The notes beneath the pieces were generated by a model, which worked only from the letters and a program-made list of their open reading frames with translations, made no database searches and was not told the DNA's origin. Of a stretch of 64,000 nt of DNA, positions 16,907-25,406 are shown in pieces (the stretch's first letter is position 1; every line of letters starts with the position of its first letter). This DNA comes from JANSWY01 sp965267245 (GTDB taxonomy: Bacteria > Bacteroidota > Bacteroidia > Cytophagales > Cyclobacteriaceae): the NCBI GenBank assembly GCA_965267245.1, contig OZ253939.1:3410001-3474000 (forward strand), written 5' to 3'. Position numbers and translations under genes: made by a program.

Positions 16907-18112
16907 ATGAGAAACAAGTACATTTTCTACGGACTTCTATTCCTTCTCGTCTCTTGTGGCAGTGATGATTCTGATGATAACAATCCCAACCTACCAGTAG
17001 CAGACTTCTATTATGAGCCTGAAATCATTGAAGCCGGAGAGACCATAAGGTTTTACGATAATTCTCAGGGCAACCCTACAAGTTGGAATTGGAAATTTGA
17101 TGGAGCAGAGGCAACAACATCGTCTGTAAATCAAAACCCAATAACCCGATACGAGGATTCAGGCGTTTTCACCGTAGTAATGACAGCAACCAATGAGTTT
17201 GGATCAAGCACAGTAAGTAAGGACATTGGAATAGATGTTCCAGCCATTACAGTTGATATAGAAGTACAAGGAAACCCTGAGCTTTTGACTGGTGAAGAGA
17301 TCTGCTTCAAGACAAATATTACAGGAGAATACAGTTATTTCATTTGGGATGGTGATGGAGATAATAACAATGGCTTCTTTGGAGAGGAGATTTGCTTTGA
17401 CTACTGGGAACCTGGTGATTATTATATTTCTCTGAGTGTTATCAATTCTGAAGAAACAAAACAATATGACCAGGTCATCAATTTTTCGATAGCTCGCCGC
17501 GATGACACAAAAGAGCTGGTGGATATTCACGGAAACACTTACAAAGTAGTTCAAATTGCCGGAAGAAGCTGGACAGCCGAAAACCTAAAAGTAACGCTGT
17601 ATAGCAATGGAGCTCCCATAGTAGATGGATCGACTATTGGTCCTGATGGTACAACGGAGGGTGCATATTATACTTATGAAGGTCATCCTGAAGCGGTGGA
17701 TATATTTGGTTTATATTATAACTGGCGGGCCGTCATTGATGAAAATGGACTTTGCCCAGACGGTTGGCACGTACCAACATTAGAAGACAGAACTGACCTT
17801 TTTAACTATCTCTATTATAAGACAGGACACTACCCAAATTTTGGAGATGATTTAAAGGCTGTAGATGAAAATTTTTGGCAACACGAGGATACAAACCCAA
17901 CAGATGCCATTGGTTTTGCAGCTCTACCAGCTGGAGCCACATATCCGGATGCCGATATTTATAGTGAAGCGGCGTTTTGGTTTAATCATGCCAATGAAGA
18001 CACGACCACAGCCTCATTTTTTAATTTACTGAACTTCGCATCAGAAATCCGATATGATTATTCCGGCTCACCGCAGTTTGGATTTTCCTGCCGCTGTGTG
18101 AAAGATGATTAG
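16907..18112 (+). CDS. PKD-domain lipoprotein with FISUMP domain
   Basis: The 401-aa protein starts with a lipoprotein signal (LLFLLVSCGSDDSDD, Cys17) with an acidic stretch after the cysteine. One PKD domain (~31-112; SWNWKFDG, YEDSGVFTVVMTATNEFG) and a second PKD-like region (~115-195) follow. The C-terminal ~200 residues form a FISUMP (Fibrobacter paralogous) domain: DIHGNTYKVVQIAGRSWTAE, GLYYNWRAV, CPDGWHVPTLED, GFSCRCVKD. Such proteins are abundant surface lipoproteins in Bacteroidota with no known activity. It is transcribed alone, divergent from the amine-oxidase gene. Confidence 0.88.
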   Translation: MRNKYIFYGLLFLLVSCGSDDSDDNNPNLPVADFYYEPEIIEAGETIRFYDNSQGNPTSWNWKFDGAEATTSSVNQNPITRYEDSGVFTVVMTATNEFGSSTVSKDIGIDVPAITVDIEVQGNPELLTGEEICFKTNITGEYSYFIWDGDGDNNNGFFGEEICFDYWEPGDYYISLSVINSEETKQYDQVINFSIARRDDTKELVDIHGNTYKVVQIAGRSWTAENLKVTLYSNGAPIVDGSTIGPDGTTEGAYYTYEGHPEAVDIFGLYYNWRAVIDENGLCPDGWHVPTLEDRTDLFNYLYYKTGHYPNFGDDLKAVDENFWQHEDTNPTDAIGFAALPAGATYPDADIYSEAAFWFNHANEDTTTASFFNLLNFASEIRYDYSGSPQFGFSCRCVKDD

Positions 18113-18412
18113 GTAAATTGCATTTTGATTTTGCCTATCACCGCTAAATCAGAAGGATATTTGGTATAAATCACTCTTTCCGAAATATTTTTTAAAATTT
18201 TTTCTGTTGATCAATTCGATGTGTAAAGAATTCTATTCCAGTGAGTTACAATAGATTCTTTCTCTTCACAAGCCATCATAACGTTATAGGCAAATAGCTA
18301 TTCTCAAAACAATTTCTATAAATTGGGCGTACAATAAAATATACCTATTTAAATATTAATTTTAATTATTTTAATATTTAAGTATAATTATATAACTATT
18401 CATATATTTATT
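18113..18412. other. 300-bp AT-rich intergenic region with inverted repeat
   Basis: No ORF or RNA gene is visible. The last ~80 bp before the PspA-like gene are almost pure A/T. They hold an 11-bp perfect inverted repeat, TTAAATATTAA (18349-18359) and TTAATATTTAA (18371-18381), 31 bp before the start codon. This may be an operator or an AT-rich promoter stem. It is the only clear structure in the stretch. Confidence 0.4.
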
Positions 18413-19270
18413 ATGCTTAAAAGACTTGCGAACACACTAAAACTCACTGAAGAAACTAATGAAACCAAAGTTGATCATACTGTCTCTGAACTTAAGAAGG
18501 CCATTACCAAAACATCTGAACGTTTAGACGAAATAGATTTAAAATCAGCCCAGGTGGCAGACCGGCTTCAGTATTATTTGACACAGTATGAAACCAAAAA
18601 ATCTACTGCCAAAAAGGCAATAAGCCTGGGTAACAAGCACATTGCTCAGCAGATATTGGATGACATACAAGTTGTCAAACAGCAATATGAACAGTACCTG
18701 AGGCTTAATAAAGAAATCTCTGGCACTAAGATCAAATTGCAGAAACAGAAGGCTGAATTCGAATTTGCTTTGGATCAGATAGATGCTAAAAGGGCCCTGG
18801 GAGAAGCCAATGCAGATGCTTCACAGATGAATGCCGATATCGCTAAACATCTTATGCTACTGGATGAATCCAGTGAGTTGTCACAGTACAACGAGATTAT
18901 TGCTGAGGCAGATAGTAAATACCAGGCCATTGCAGAGATCCAGGCTACAGATAAAGCGATTGATAATTACCTGGATGAAAATGTGCAGGAAGATCAATTA
19001 ATCGATCTGGAAACTGAAATAAAAGAAGAAAGAGAGCAAAAGATCAAAGCGGCACTTGAAGCCAATAAGAAACTTTTTGAAAGCACATTTGGAGAAGACA
19101 AGGTAGAAGTGGATAACAGCTATCAAAAGAAGTCTGATCTCATCAACCAGCTGAAATCAGTAAAACCTGAAAAGGATAAAGTGGAAAAATTCTTTACGAA
19201 AGAACCGTCCACCAATACGCAGGAAGAAAGGGAAAAACAGGACCGGATTAACCAGTTCTTTAATTCATAA
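18413..19270 (+). CDS. PspA/IM30-like coiled-coil protein of the ter locus
   Basis: The 285-aa protein is nearly all helical: long heptad coiled coils (~20-160, YLTQYETKKSTAKKAISLGN, then KQKAEFEFALDQIDAKRALGEANADAS), a charged second coil (~165-235), and a flexible tail (EKDKVEKFFTKEPSTN, NQFFNS). Hairpin-forming coils of this kind are those of PspA/IM30/Vipp1 (ESCRT-III-like) membrane-remodelling proteins, which are known neighbours of TerD genes. The match is by pattern, not by a diagnostic motif. It is 41 bp before the first terD gene and is probably the first gene of that operon. Confidence 0.65.
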   Translation: MLKRLANTLKLTEETNETKVDHTVSELKKAITKTSERLDEIDLKSAQVADRLQYYLTQYETKKSTAKKAISLGNKHIAQQILDDIQVVKQQYEQYLRLNKEISGTKIKLQKQKAEFEFALDQIDAKRALGEANADASQMNADIAKHLMLLDESSELSQYNEIIAEADSKYQAIAEIQATDKAIDNYLDENVQEDQLIDLETEIKEEREQKIKAALEANKKLFESTFGEDKVEVDNSYQKKSDLINQLKSVKPEKDKVEKFFTKEPSTNTQEEREKQDRINQFFNS

Positions 19271-19311
19271 ACCATAATATATCATTTGTTTAACGCTAAA
19301 ACTCACACACT

Positions 19312-19872
19312 ATGGCAATTTCACTTAAAAAAGGAAGTTCGTTTGATTTAACTAAAAAAGCTCCATCACTCAAGAAAATTCTGGTCGGTTTAGGCTGGGA
19401 TGTCAGACCCGGTAACAATGTGGATCTGGATGCAGTTTGCTTCATGCTGGGATCCAATAAAAAGCTTGTAGAGGATGAATTCTTTGTCTTTTACAACAAC
19501 CTGAGATCACCAGACAGATCAGTTGAGCATACTGGTGACAACAGATCGGGAGTTGGGGAAGGAGATGATGAGATGGTACTTGTCAATTTACCAATGGTAG
19601 ATCCCAGAGTAGAGGAAATGCTCTTTGTAGTGACCATCAATGACGCCATCATGAAAAATCACAATTTCGGTTTATTGGAAAATGCATTCATCAGAATCGT
19701 CAATGTTGAGACCAATGAAGAGATCCTTCGGTACAATCTGGATGTTGACTACCCGGGTGCCACAGAAGTTGAATTCGGCAAGCTGATCAAAGATGGATCT
19801 GACTGGAAATTCTCCGCTGTGGGAATATCTACTGAAAAGGGATTACAGGGCTATGTAGATGTATACGCCTAA
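19312..19872 (+). CDS. terD: TerD family protein
   Basis: The 186-aa protein is a regular single TerD domain: SLKKGSSFDLTKKAPSLKKI, LGWDVRPGNNVDLDAVCFML, then the acidic metal-binding loop HTGDNRSGVGEGDDE and the C-terminal FSAVGISTEKGLQGYVDVYA. TerD domains bind Ca2+ through such acidic loops. They are known from tellurite resistance, stress and phage-defence-like ter systems. The stop TAA overlaps the ATG of the next terD by one base, so the two are coupled. Confidence 0.93.
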   Translation: MAISLKKGSSFDLTKKAPSLKKILVGLGWDVRPGNNVDLDAVCFMLGSNKKLVEDEFFVFYNNLRSPDRSVEHTGDNRSGVGEGDDEMVLVNLPMVDPRVEEMLFVVTINDAIMKNHNFGLLENAFIRIVNVETNEEILRYNLDVDYPGATEVEFGKLIKDGSDWKFSAVGISTEKGLQGYVDVYA

Positions 19873-20507
19873 TGATCACCCTGGATAAGAAAACTGGAAT
19901 CAACCTTAAGAAGGGGAGTTCCATCAAGCTAGAGAAAAATGGACAGGTGTTACAGCATGTTTGTGTTGGGCTGAATTGGGGGGCCATTGAGCCCTCCGGT
20001 TTCCTAAGCTCCCTGTTAGGCACACCCACTGCTGTAGACCTGGACGGTGCAGTCACCACATTTGAAGGCAATGAAATTGTTGAAACAGTTTATTTCAAGA
20101 GACTGTGGACCAGAGATGGTGCCATTAGGCACTCTGGAGATGACCTTACCGGTGACATGAACGGTGATGATGGATTGGATAATGAAGTGATCACCATTGA
20201 TTTGACATTAATTGACCCGTATGTGGATTCAATTTATATCTATCTCAACTCCTACAAAGGACAGGATTTTGGCAAAATTCCTTACTCAAAGTTGAGAATT
20301 TATGAAGGCACACCCACTGAGGTAGAAAACGTATTGGCAACTTTCAATCTGTCTGTTGAAGAGCAATTTAAGGGATATGTTTCCATGGTTATGGGAAGAC
20401 TTGTGCGGTCTGGAAATGGCTGGGATTTTGAAACATTAGGAGAACCCCTAAAACCCAGAAATATTCCTTCGGTTGCAAGACACCTGCAGGAGAAATATTT
20501 GCTCTGA
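19872..20507 (+). CDS. TerD family protein, second paralogue
   Basis: The 211-aa TerD paralogue is more divergent: INLKKGSSIKLEKNGQVLQH, CVGLNWGAIEPSGFLSSLLG, VDLDGAVTTF, then the acidic loop HSGDDLTGDMNGDDGLDNE. Asp and Asn residues for metal binding are retained and richer than in the first copy. An insertion (~35-50) and a C-terminal extension (LKPRNIPSVARHLQEKYLL) set it apart. Two different TerD proteins may form a hetero-assembly with the PspA-like protein. That is inference from linkage. Confidence 0.9.
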   Translation: MITLDKKTGINLKKGSSIKLEKNGQVLQHVCVGLNWGAIEPSGFLSSLLGTPTAVDLDGAVTTFEGNEIVETVYFKRLWTRDGAIRHSGDDLTGDMNGDDGLDNEVITIDLTLIDPYVDSIYIYLNSYKGQDFGKIPYSKLRIYEGTPTEVENVLATFNLSVEEQFKGYVSMVMGRLVRSGNGWDFETLGEPLKPRNIPSVARHLQEKYLL

Positions 20508-20532
20508 CAATTTTACCACCTGTCTTAATTAG

Positions 20533-20560
20533 AAAAGGCCACCATATTTGGCGGCCCTTT
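20533..20560. terminator. Bidirectional terminator between terD and pckG
   Basis: An 11-bp stem with two mismatches (AAAAGGCCACC at 20533-20543 with GGCGGCCCTTT at 20550-20560) and an ATATTT loop lies between the convergent second terD (stop 20507) and pckG (stop 20604). A/T-rich ends are on both sides. Confidence 0.6.
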
Positions 20561-20603
20561 CGCTTAAAAAATGTTGAGATTACAAGGTTGTAACCCAAAT
20601 TAA

Positions 20604-22466
20604 CTAGATCCTCTCTGGAGCTAACTCCCATTTTTCAGGAGATCTCCATAAGCTACTCAACAACAACTCGCGCATGAATAAGAACTCTTTTGGAAGCTTG
20701 TCATACATTTTTTCGAAAAGTTCCTCATGAAGTAGTACCTCTTTTTTCCAAACTTCCCGGTCAATGTCCATGATCTCATCAAACTCATCTCTACTGAAGT
20801 CTAAACCTCTCCAGTCAATGTCATCATAAGTTGGCATCCAACCAATTGGGCTTTCCACCGCTCCGGCTTTACCTTTTACCCTACCGATGATCCAGTCCAG
20901 AATTCTCATGTTATCACCGAAACCTGGCCACTGGAAATTGCCTTCTGCGTCTTTTCTAAACCAGTTTACTACGAATATTCTAGGAGGATTTGGCAGTGAT
21001 CTACCGAACTGTAACCAGTGGTTGAAGTAATCTGCCATGTTGTATCCACAGAATGGTAGCATCGCAAATGGGTCTCTTCTTACTTTTCCAACTTCCCCAA
21101 ATGCTGCTGCAGTCATTTCAGATCCTATTGTAGATGCGGCGTACACTCCAAAACTCCAGTTGGCGGCCTGATAAACCAGTGGAATCGCTGTACTTCGTCT
21201 ACCTCCAACTATGAAAGCACTGATTGGTACACCAGCTGGATTTTCCCATTCGCTATCGAGAGCAGGGTTATTCAAAGCAGGTGCGGTAAATCTGGCGTTA
21301 GGGTGTGCAGCAGGTTTTCCAGCAGCAGGATCATAAGCATTTCCATGCCAGTCAGTTAATCCTTCCGGAACCTCTTTGCTCAATCCTTCCCACCAAACAT
21401 CTCCATCAGGTGTCACTGCCACATTAGTGAATATGGTGTCTTTTGCAATGGATTCTATTGCCTGAGGATTTGTTTTCACATTTGTTCCGGGAGCAACTCC
21501 AAAGTATCCTGCTTCAGGGTTGATGGCATAAAGTCTTCCATCTTCACCAGGTTTGATCCAGGCAATGTCATCTCCAACAGTTGTGATTTCCCAGCCTCCC
21601 ATTTCTTTTGGTGGGATCAGCATGGCAAAGTTTGTTTTACCACAAGCACTTGGGAAAGCAGCTGCCACATAAGTTTTTTCTCCTTCAGGGCTTTTTGCTC
21701 CTAGAATCAGCATGTGTTCTGCTAACCAACCTTCTTCACGGGCCATCACAGATGCAATCCTTAAAGCGAAACATTTTTTACCTAACAAGGCATTTCCTCC
21801 ATATCCGGAACCGTAAGAAACGATAGATCTTTCTTCTGGGTAGTGAACAATGTATTTTGTTTCCGGGTTACAAGGCCATTTGGCATCTTCCTGTCCTGGT
21901 TCAAGAGGAGCACCTACGGTATGCAAACATTTAACATACTCACCATCTGTTCCCATTTGATCAAGGGCATCTTTTCCCATGCGGGTCATGATTTTCATGT
22001 TGACGGCCACATACTCGGAATCAGAAATTTCAACACCGTATTGAGAGATTGGAGATCCTAATGGTCCCATACAGAATGGAATGACGTACATGGTCCTTCC
22101 TTTCATAGAGCCTTCCAGCAGACCTGCCAATGTTTCTTTCATTTCTTTTGGCTCTGCCCAGTTGTTTGTAGGGCCGGCATCTTCTTTTCTTCTGCTACAG
22201 ATGTAAGTTCTGTCCTCCACACGGGCCACATCACTTGGGTCTGAGAAGCAGGCAAAACTGTTAGGTCGTTTTTCTTCGTTAAGCCTTTGGAATGTTCCTT
22301 TGCTTACCAATAGGTCGCAGAGTGCTTTGTACTCCTCATCAGAGCCATCGCACCAGTAAACGCTGTCTGGTTGTGTGATCGCGGCAACATCGTTGACCCA
22401 CTGCTTCAGTTCAGCATGTTCTACTTTTTCGCTGTAGTCTTTTTTTAGTTCTAGGGTAGCTTCCAT
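20604..22466 (-). CDS. pckG: Phosphoenolpyruvate carboxykinase (GTP)
   Basis: The 620-aa enzyme converts oxaloacetate and GTP to PEP, GDP and CO2 (gluconeogenesis). The GTP-type family is clear from the kinase loop FPSACGKTNF (271-280), with its conserved cysteine, and from IPFCMGPLGSPIS, SGYGGNALLGKKC and NWFRKDAEGNFQWPGFGDN. Length is as expected for this class. A 12-bp LacI-type palindrome lies 109 bp upstream, the only visible clue to control. It is monocistronic. Confidence 0.96.
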   Translation of the reverse strand: MEATLELKKDYSEKVEHAELKQWVNDVAAITQPDSVYWCDGSDEEYKALCDLLVSKGTFQRLNEEKRPNSFACFSDPSDVARVEDRTYICSRRKEDAGPTNNWAEPKEMKETLAGLLEGSMKGRTMYVIPFCMGPLGSPISQYGVEISDSEYVAVNMKIMTRMGKDALDQMGTDGEYVKCLHTVGAPLEPGQEDAKWPCNPETKYIVHYPEERSIVSYGSGYGGNALLGKKCFALRIASVMAREEGWLAEHMLILGAKSPEGEKTYVAAAFPSACGKTNFAMLIPPKEMGGWEITTVGDDIAWIKPGEDGRLYAINPEAGYFGVAPGTNVKTNPQAIESIAKDTIFTNVAVTPDGDVWWEGLSKEVPEGLTDWHGNAYDPAAGKPAAHPNARFTAPALNNPALDSEWENPAGVPISAFIVGGRRSTAIPLVYQAANWSFGVYAASTIGSEMTAAAFGEVGKVRRDPFAMLPFCGYNMADYFNHWLQFGRSLPNPPRIFVVNWFRKDAEGNFQWPGFGDNMRILDWIIGRVKGKAGAVESPIGWMPTYDDIDWRGLDFSRDEFDEIMDIDREVWKKEVLLHEELFEKMYDKLPKEFLFMRELLLSSLWRSPEKWELAPERI

Positions 22467-22574
22467 GGTAATCGTTTTTTAAATAGTTGTATGACTTATT
22501 TCGCTACACAAGGTAGAAGCCGATCCATACCAAAAAATTGACCTTCATCAGGAATGAAAATGAATAAGATCAAT

Positions 22575-22586
22575 GCAAACGTTTGC
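22575..22586. promoter_or_regulatory. LacI-family-type palindrome GCAAACGTTTGC upstream of pckG
   Basis: This perfect 12-bp palindrome with a central CG has the classical half-site of LacI-family regulators (the PurR/CRE-like form AAACGTTT). It lies 109 bp upstream of the pckG start and 83 bp upstream of the divergent Crp-like gene. No LacI regulator is encoded in the window, so the factor would be unlinked. Confidence 0.5.
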
Positions 22587-22668
22587 CTCTGAAAAATTAT
22601 TCCCAAATTCACAAAACATTCAAGATCAGCTTCTTAGAAATTTAAATTTCTAATGCAGATATTTGGAC

Positions 22669-23241
22669 ATGCACGAGACAATGAAATCGTTTCTATCCGC
22701 CATCTACCCTGTATCATCTGACCTTCTGGATGAATATGTTACTTATTGGAAACCAATTGACATTGCCCGAAAAACCATTATGACAGCACCTGGTGAAACA
22801 GAAAGGAATATCTATTTTGTGGAAGAGGGTGTGCAAAAGTCATATTATCAAAAAGACGACAAACAACATATCATTGCATTTGCCTATGCGCCTTCTTTCA
22901 GCGGAATCCCTGAGTCATTTTTCACCCAAACCCCTTCACGGTACTTCCTGGAAACAATAACCAATAGTAAATTCTATAAGCTTCCATACTTTAAGCATGA
23001 GGAGCTTCTTACCAAACATCGTGAAATTGAAACGCTCTTTAGAAAGGCATTGGAATTTTTCCTGGTAGGGGTCATCCAGCGACAGCACGAGCTAATGGCC
23101 CTGGACATGGAAACCCGATTCAAGGTTTTTGTTGATAGAAGTCCTCACCTGTTACAAATGGTCCCACAAAAGGACATAGCTTCCTATCTAAGAATTGATC
23201 CCACCAACTTCAGCAAACTATATAACCACTATCGGATCTAA
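22669..23241 (+). CDS. Crp/Fnr-family regulator, cNMP-binding domain
   Basis: ATG 22669 (MHETMKSFLS) is used instead of an in-frame TTG two codons upstream. The ~190-aa protein has a cyclic-nucleotide-binding beta barrel (~25-115: RKTIMTAPGETERNIYFVEEGVQKSYY, AFAYAPSFSGIPESF). It ends in a short C-terminal helical region with a helix-turn-helix-like segment (QKDIASYLRIDPTNFSKLYN). Proteins of this size are common Crp-like regulators in Bacteroidota. The cAMP phosphate-contact RxA motif is not clear, so the ligand is unknown. Divergent from pckG. Confidence 0.85.
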   Translation: MHETMKSFLSAIYPVSSDLLDEYVTYWKPIDIARKTIMTAPGETERNIYFVEEGVQKSYYQKDDKQHIIAFAYAPSFSGIPESFFTQTPSRYFLETITNSKFYKLPYFKHEELLTKHREIETLFRKALEFFLVGVIQRQHELMALDMETRFKVFVDRSPHLLQMVPQKDIASYLRIDPTNFSKLYNHYRI

Positions 23242-23302
23242 AATCTTGGTATGCACCAAGATATGATTGTCCTGATTCGGCGAAAATTGCTTTCAAAAAC
23301 TA

Positions 23303-24235
23303 ATGAAAAGGATTTTCATCATTTTAATGACTATGATTATGGCTACATCAAATTATGCCCAGGAATGGCTCGACACAACTCTTTACCCTTTTGAATCAAA
23401 ATACCTTCATCTCGAAGCTGGCAAAATGCACTACATTGACGAAGGGGAAGGAGATGTTTTATTATTTGTGCATGGAACCCCCACGTGGAGTTTTCTCTAC
23501 AGAGAATTTGTCAAAGAACTATCAGCGGATTACAGGTGTATTGCCATTGACCATATTGGATTTGGCTTGTCCGAAAAGAATGAATCATTCGATGGAAAAC
23601 CTGAATCACATTCAAAAAACCTGGGTGAGTTCATTAACAAATTGGACCTACAACAAATCACCCTGGTGGTTCATGACTTTGGTGGACCTATTGGCCTTGG
23701 CGCAGCATTGGATAATCCAGATCGAATTAAACAGGTAATTGCCTTCAATACCTGGCTATGGGAAACCAAAAACGATCCAGATGCCAAAAAGATTGATAAG
23801 ATCATCAATAGCGGGATGGGTAAATTCCTGTACCTGTCGATGAATTTCTCCCCGAAAGTTTTGTTGAAAAAAGCTTACAGCAATAAAAAGTACCTCACAA
23901 AAGCGGTTCACAAACACTACATCAAACCCTTCCCTACACGCTCATCAAGACAAACATTGCTGAACATAGGGAAAGGACTTGTAGGTTCTTCGGATTGGTA
24001 CGAATACCAATGGCGGAGACTGGACAAACTCTCCAATAAAGACTGGATGTTTCTATGGGGAACCAGCGATCCCTTTATCAATACTGGGTACCTGGAAAAA
24101 TGGAAGAACAGGTTACCAGGTGCTACTTTCGTAGAATTCGAAAGTGGTCATTTTGTACAGGAGGAGAGTACTCAAAAAGCAATTGATACCATCAAAAAAT
24201 TCTTGCTAAAAGAAGTCTCAGTGACCGACAATTAA
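23303..24235 (+). CDS. Exported haloalkane-dehalogenase-like alpha/beta hydrolase
   Basis: The 310-aa protein has a signal peptide (MKRIFIILMTMIMATSNYAQ) and a dehalogenase-type fold: the HGTPTWSFLYR loop (57-67), an Asp nucleophile at 125 in VVHDFGGP (where esterases have Ser), an acid in LWGTSDPFI, and His in ESGHFVQEE. An Asp nucleophile points to haloalkane dehalogenase or epoxide hydrolase chemistry. The residue after it is Phe126, where characterised dehalogenases have the halide-binding Trp, so true dehalogenation is uncertain. It ends just before a strong bidirectional terminator. Confidence 0.82.
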   Translation: MKRIFIILMTMIMATSNYAQEWLDTTLYPFESKYLHLEAGKMHYIDEGEGDVLLFVHGTPTWSFLYREFVKELSADYRCIAIDHIGFGLSEKNESFDGKPESHSKNLGEFINKLDLQQITLVVHDFGGPIGLGAALDNPDRIKQVIAFNTWLWETKNDPDAKKIDKIINSGMGKFLYLSMNFSPKVLLKKAYSNKKYLTKAVHKHYIKPFPTRSSRQTLLNIGKGLVGSSDWYEYQWRRLDKLSNKDWMFLWGTSDPFINTGYLEKWKNRLPGATFVEFESGHFVQEESTQKAIDTIKKFLLKEVSVTDN

Positions 24236-24242
24236 AAACAAA

Positions 24243-24266
24243 AAGGTACACTTTCCAGTGTACCTT
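24243..24266. terminator. Bidirectional hairpin terminator
   Basis: A perfect 10-bp stem, AAGGTACACT (24243-24252) and AGTGTACCTT (24257-24266), has a 4-nt loop. It lies between the convergent dehalogenase-like gene (stop 24235) and the DUF6624-like gene (stop 24271). An A-run precedes the stem, which gives a U-tract for the minus strand. Confidence 0.85.
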
Positions 24267-24270
24267 CCAT

Positions 24271-25182
24271 CTAGTTTGAAACTTGCTTTATCTCCCAATT
24301 GTATCCAATTCTCTTCTTCAGGTAATCTTTCAAGGGCTCCAGGCCAATTTCTGCTCGTCTTTGATCCACCAATTGAGGATCTGCTACCGGAAATGGTTCA
24401 AGCTGTCTTTGGTCATTGTAGCGGAACTGCATACCGTATAATTGTTCCTTATTCTCCTCTACCAAAATCCTGTCTTGAATTCGGGCATATTCAAAGCAAC
24501 TTGTCTCACCAGCTTTACATGCTTTTTTGATTGATTTTATATACTTTTTTCTTACTTCCGGGTCCTCATGATGATTAATGACAAGTAGCGGCGCATCAGC
24601 AGCAAGATCACCCACCATCGAATAGGTCGGCCATCCATATTGATCAATCAATTGGCTCAACTCTTCATAATTTTGTTTACCAATTTCAGCTTTGTAAGCA
24701 CTAATCGGGTAGTACCAATGGGGTGCATATCCATTTTGCATAAATGCAGCCTTGGCCTGATCTGTATAGTAATCCAGAGACTGGTCTTTCATGATCATTC
24801 GAATAAGCTGACGCGCATATTCCGGATTTTTCAATTTTCCATGAGCCAGTTCATATTTACGGAATTGTTCGTCCTCCACCAGACTCCATCGGGGATCCTG
24901 TACAAGACTGAATAGATGGAAATTTGCCAGGGGCCAAAGTGTGGAATCATTGGCGACTGCCATATTAAGAAAATAAAAGGCCGTGTCTACCTGGTATGTG
25001 AGGGCCAATGTCTCTGTCAATTTCATGGCCATTTCTGAATTGGTGGGATCACTCATTAAACTCATTCCGTAGCACAACATCGCACTGTCCAACCGTCCCA
25101 TTTCCCAATATTTATCTCCAGGATGCTGAGCATTTAAGCTAGCAGAACTTACAAGTATGAATAGTATGAATATTTTTCTCAT
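24271..25182 (-). CDS. Secreted DUF6624-like protein with TPR-like N-terminal part
   Basis: The 303-aa protein has a signal peptide (MRKIFILFILVSSASLNAQ). Its N-terminal half is helical and TPR-like (WEMGRLDSAMLCYGMSLMSDP, AFYFLNMAVANDSTLWPLANFHL). The C-terminal half has the GWPTYSMVGDLAADAPLLVINHHEDPEVRKKY stretch, whose G-W-P and H residues are typical of DUF6624 proteins. Two cysteines (AGETSCFEY and one before it) may pair. Function is unknown. The gene stands alone. Confidence 0.8.
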   Translation of the reverse strand: MRKIFILFILVSSASLNAQHPGDKYWEMGRLDSAMLCYGMSLMSDPTNSEMAMKLTETLALTYQVDTAFYFLNMAVANDSTLWPLANFHLFSLVQDPRWSLVEDEQFRKYELAHGKLKNPEYARQLIRMIMKDQSLDYYTDQAKAAFMQNGYAPHWYYPISAYKAEIGKQNYEELSQLIDQYGWPTYSMVGDLAADAPLLVINHHEDPEVRKKYIKSIKKACKAGETSCFEYARIQDRILVEENKEQLYGMQFRYNDQRQLEPFPVADPQLVDQRRAEIGLEPLKDYLKKRIGYNWEIKQVSN

Positions 25183-25406
25183 GATTTATGTTTTTTTGAA
25201 GCAATGCTAGCATTTGTTTGGTGGCTGAGAATTTAAAATCGATGAGTTGCTACTTTTGTGATGGATTTTACCAGTTTAAGCCCCTTTTCTAACAAATCCT
25301 TATTGATTCCAGTGATTCATCGGTTGATTCTGGTTAAATCCCCTGCAAAACTGGTAGAAAAACCCTTTTACCATTCTGTAGAAAAATATTCCATTTATTT
25401 TGAGGC

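Noticed and set aside
25203..25214. 12-bp palindrome AATGCTAGCATT before the LytS gene.
   Set aside because: Short, AT-rich and with no extended arms or repeated copies; chance is likely in this composition.
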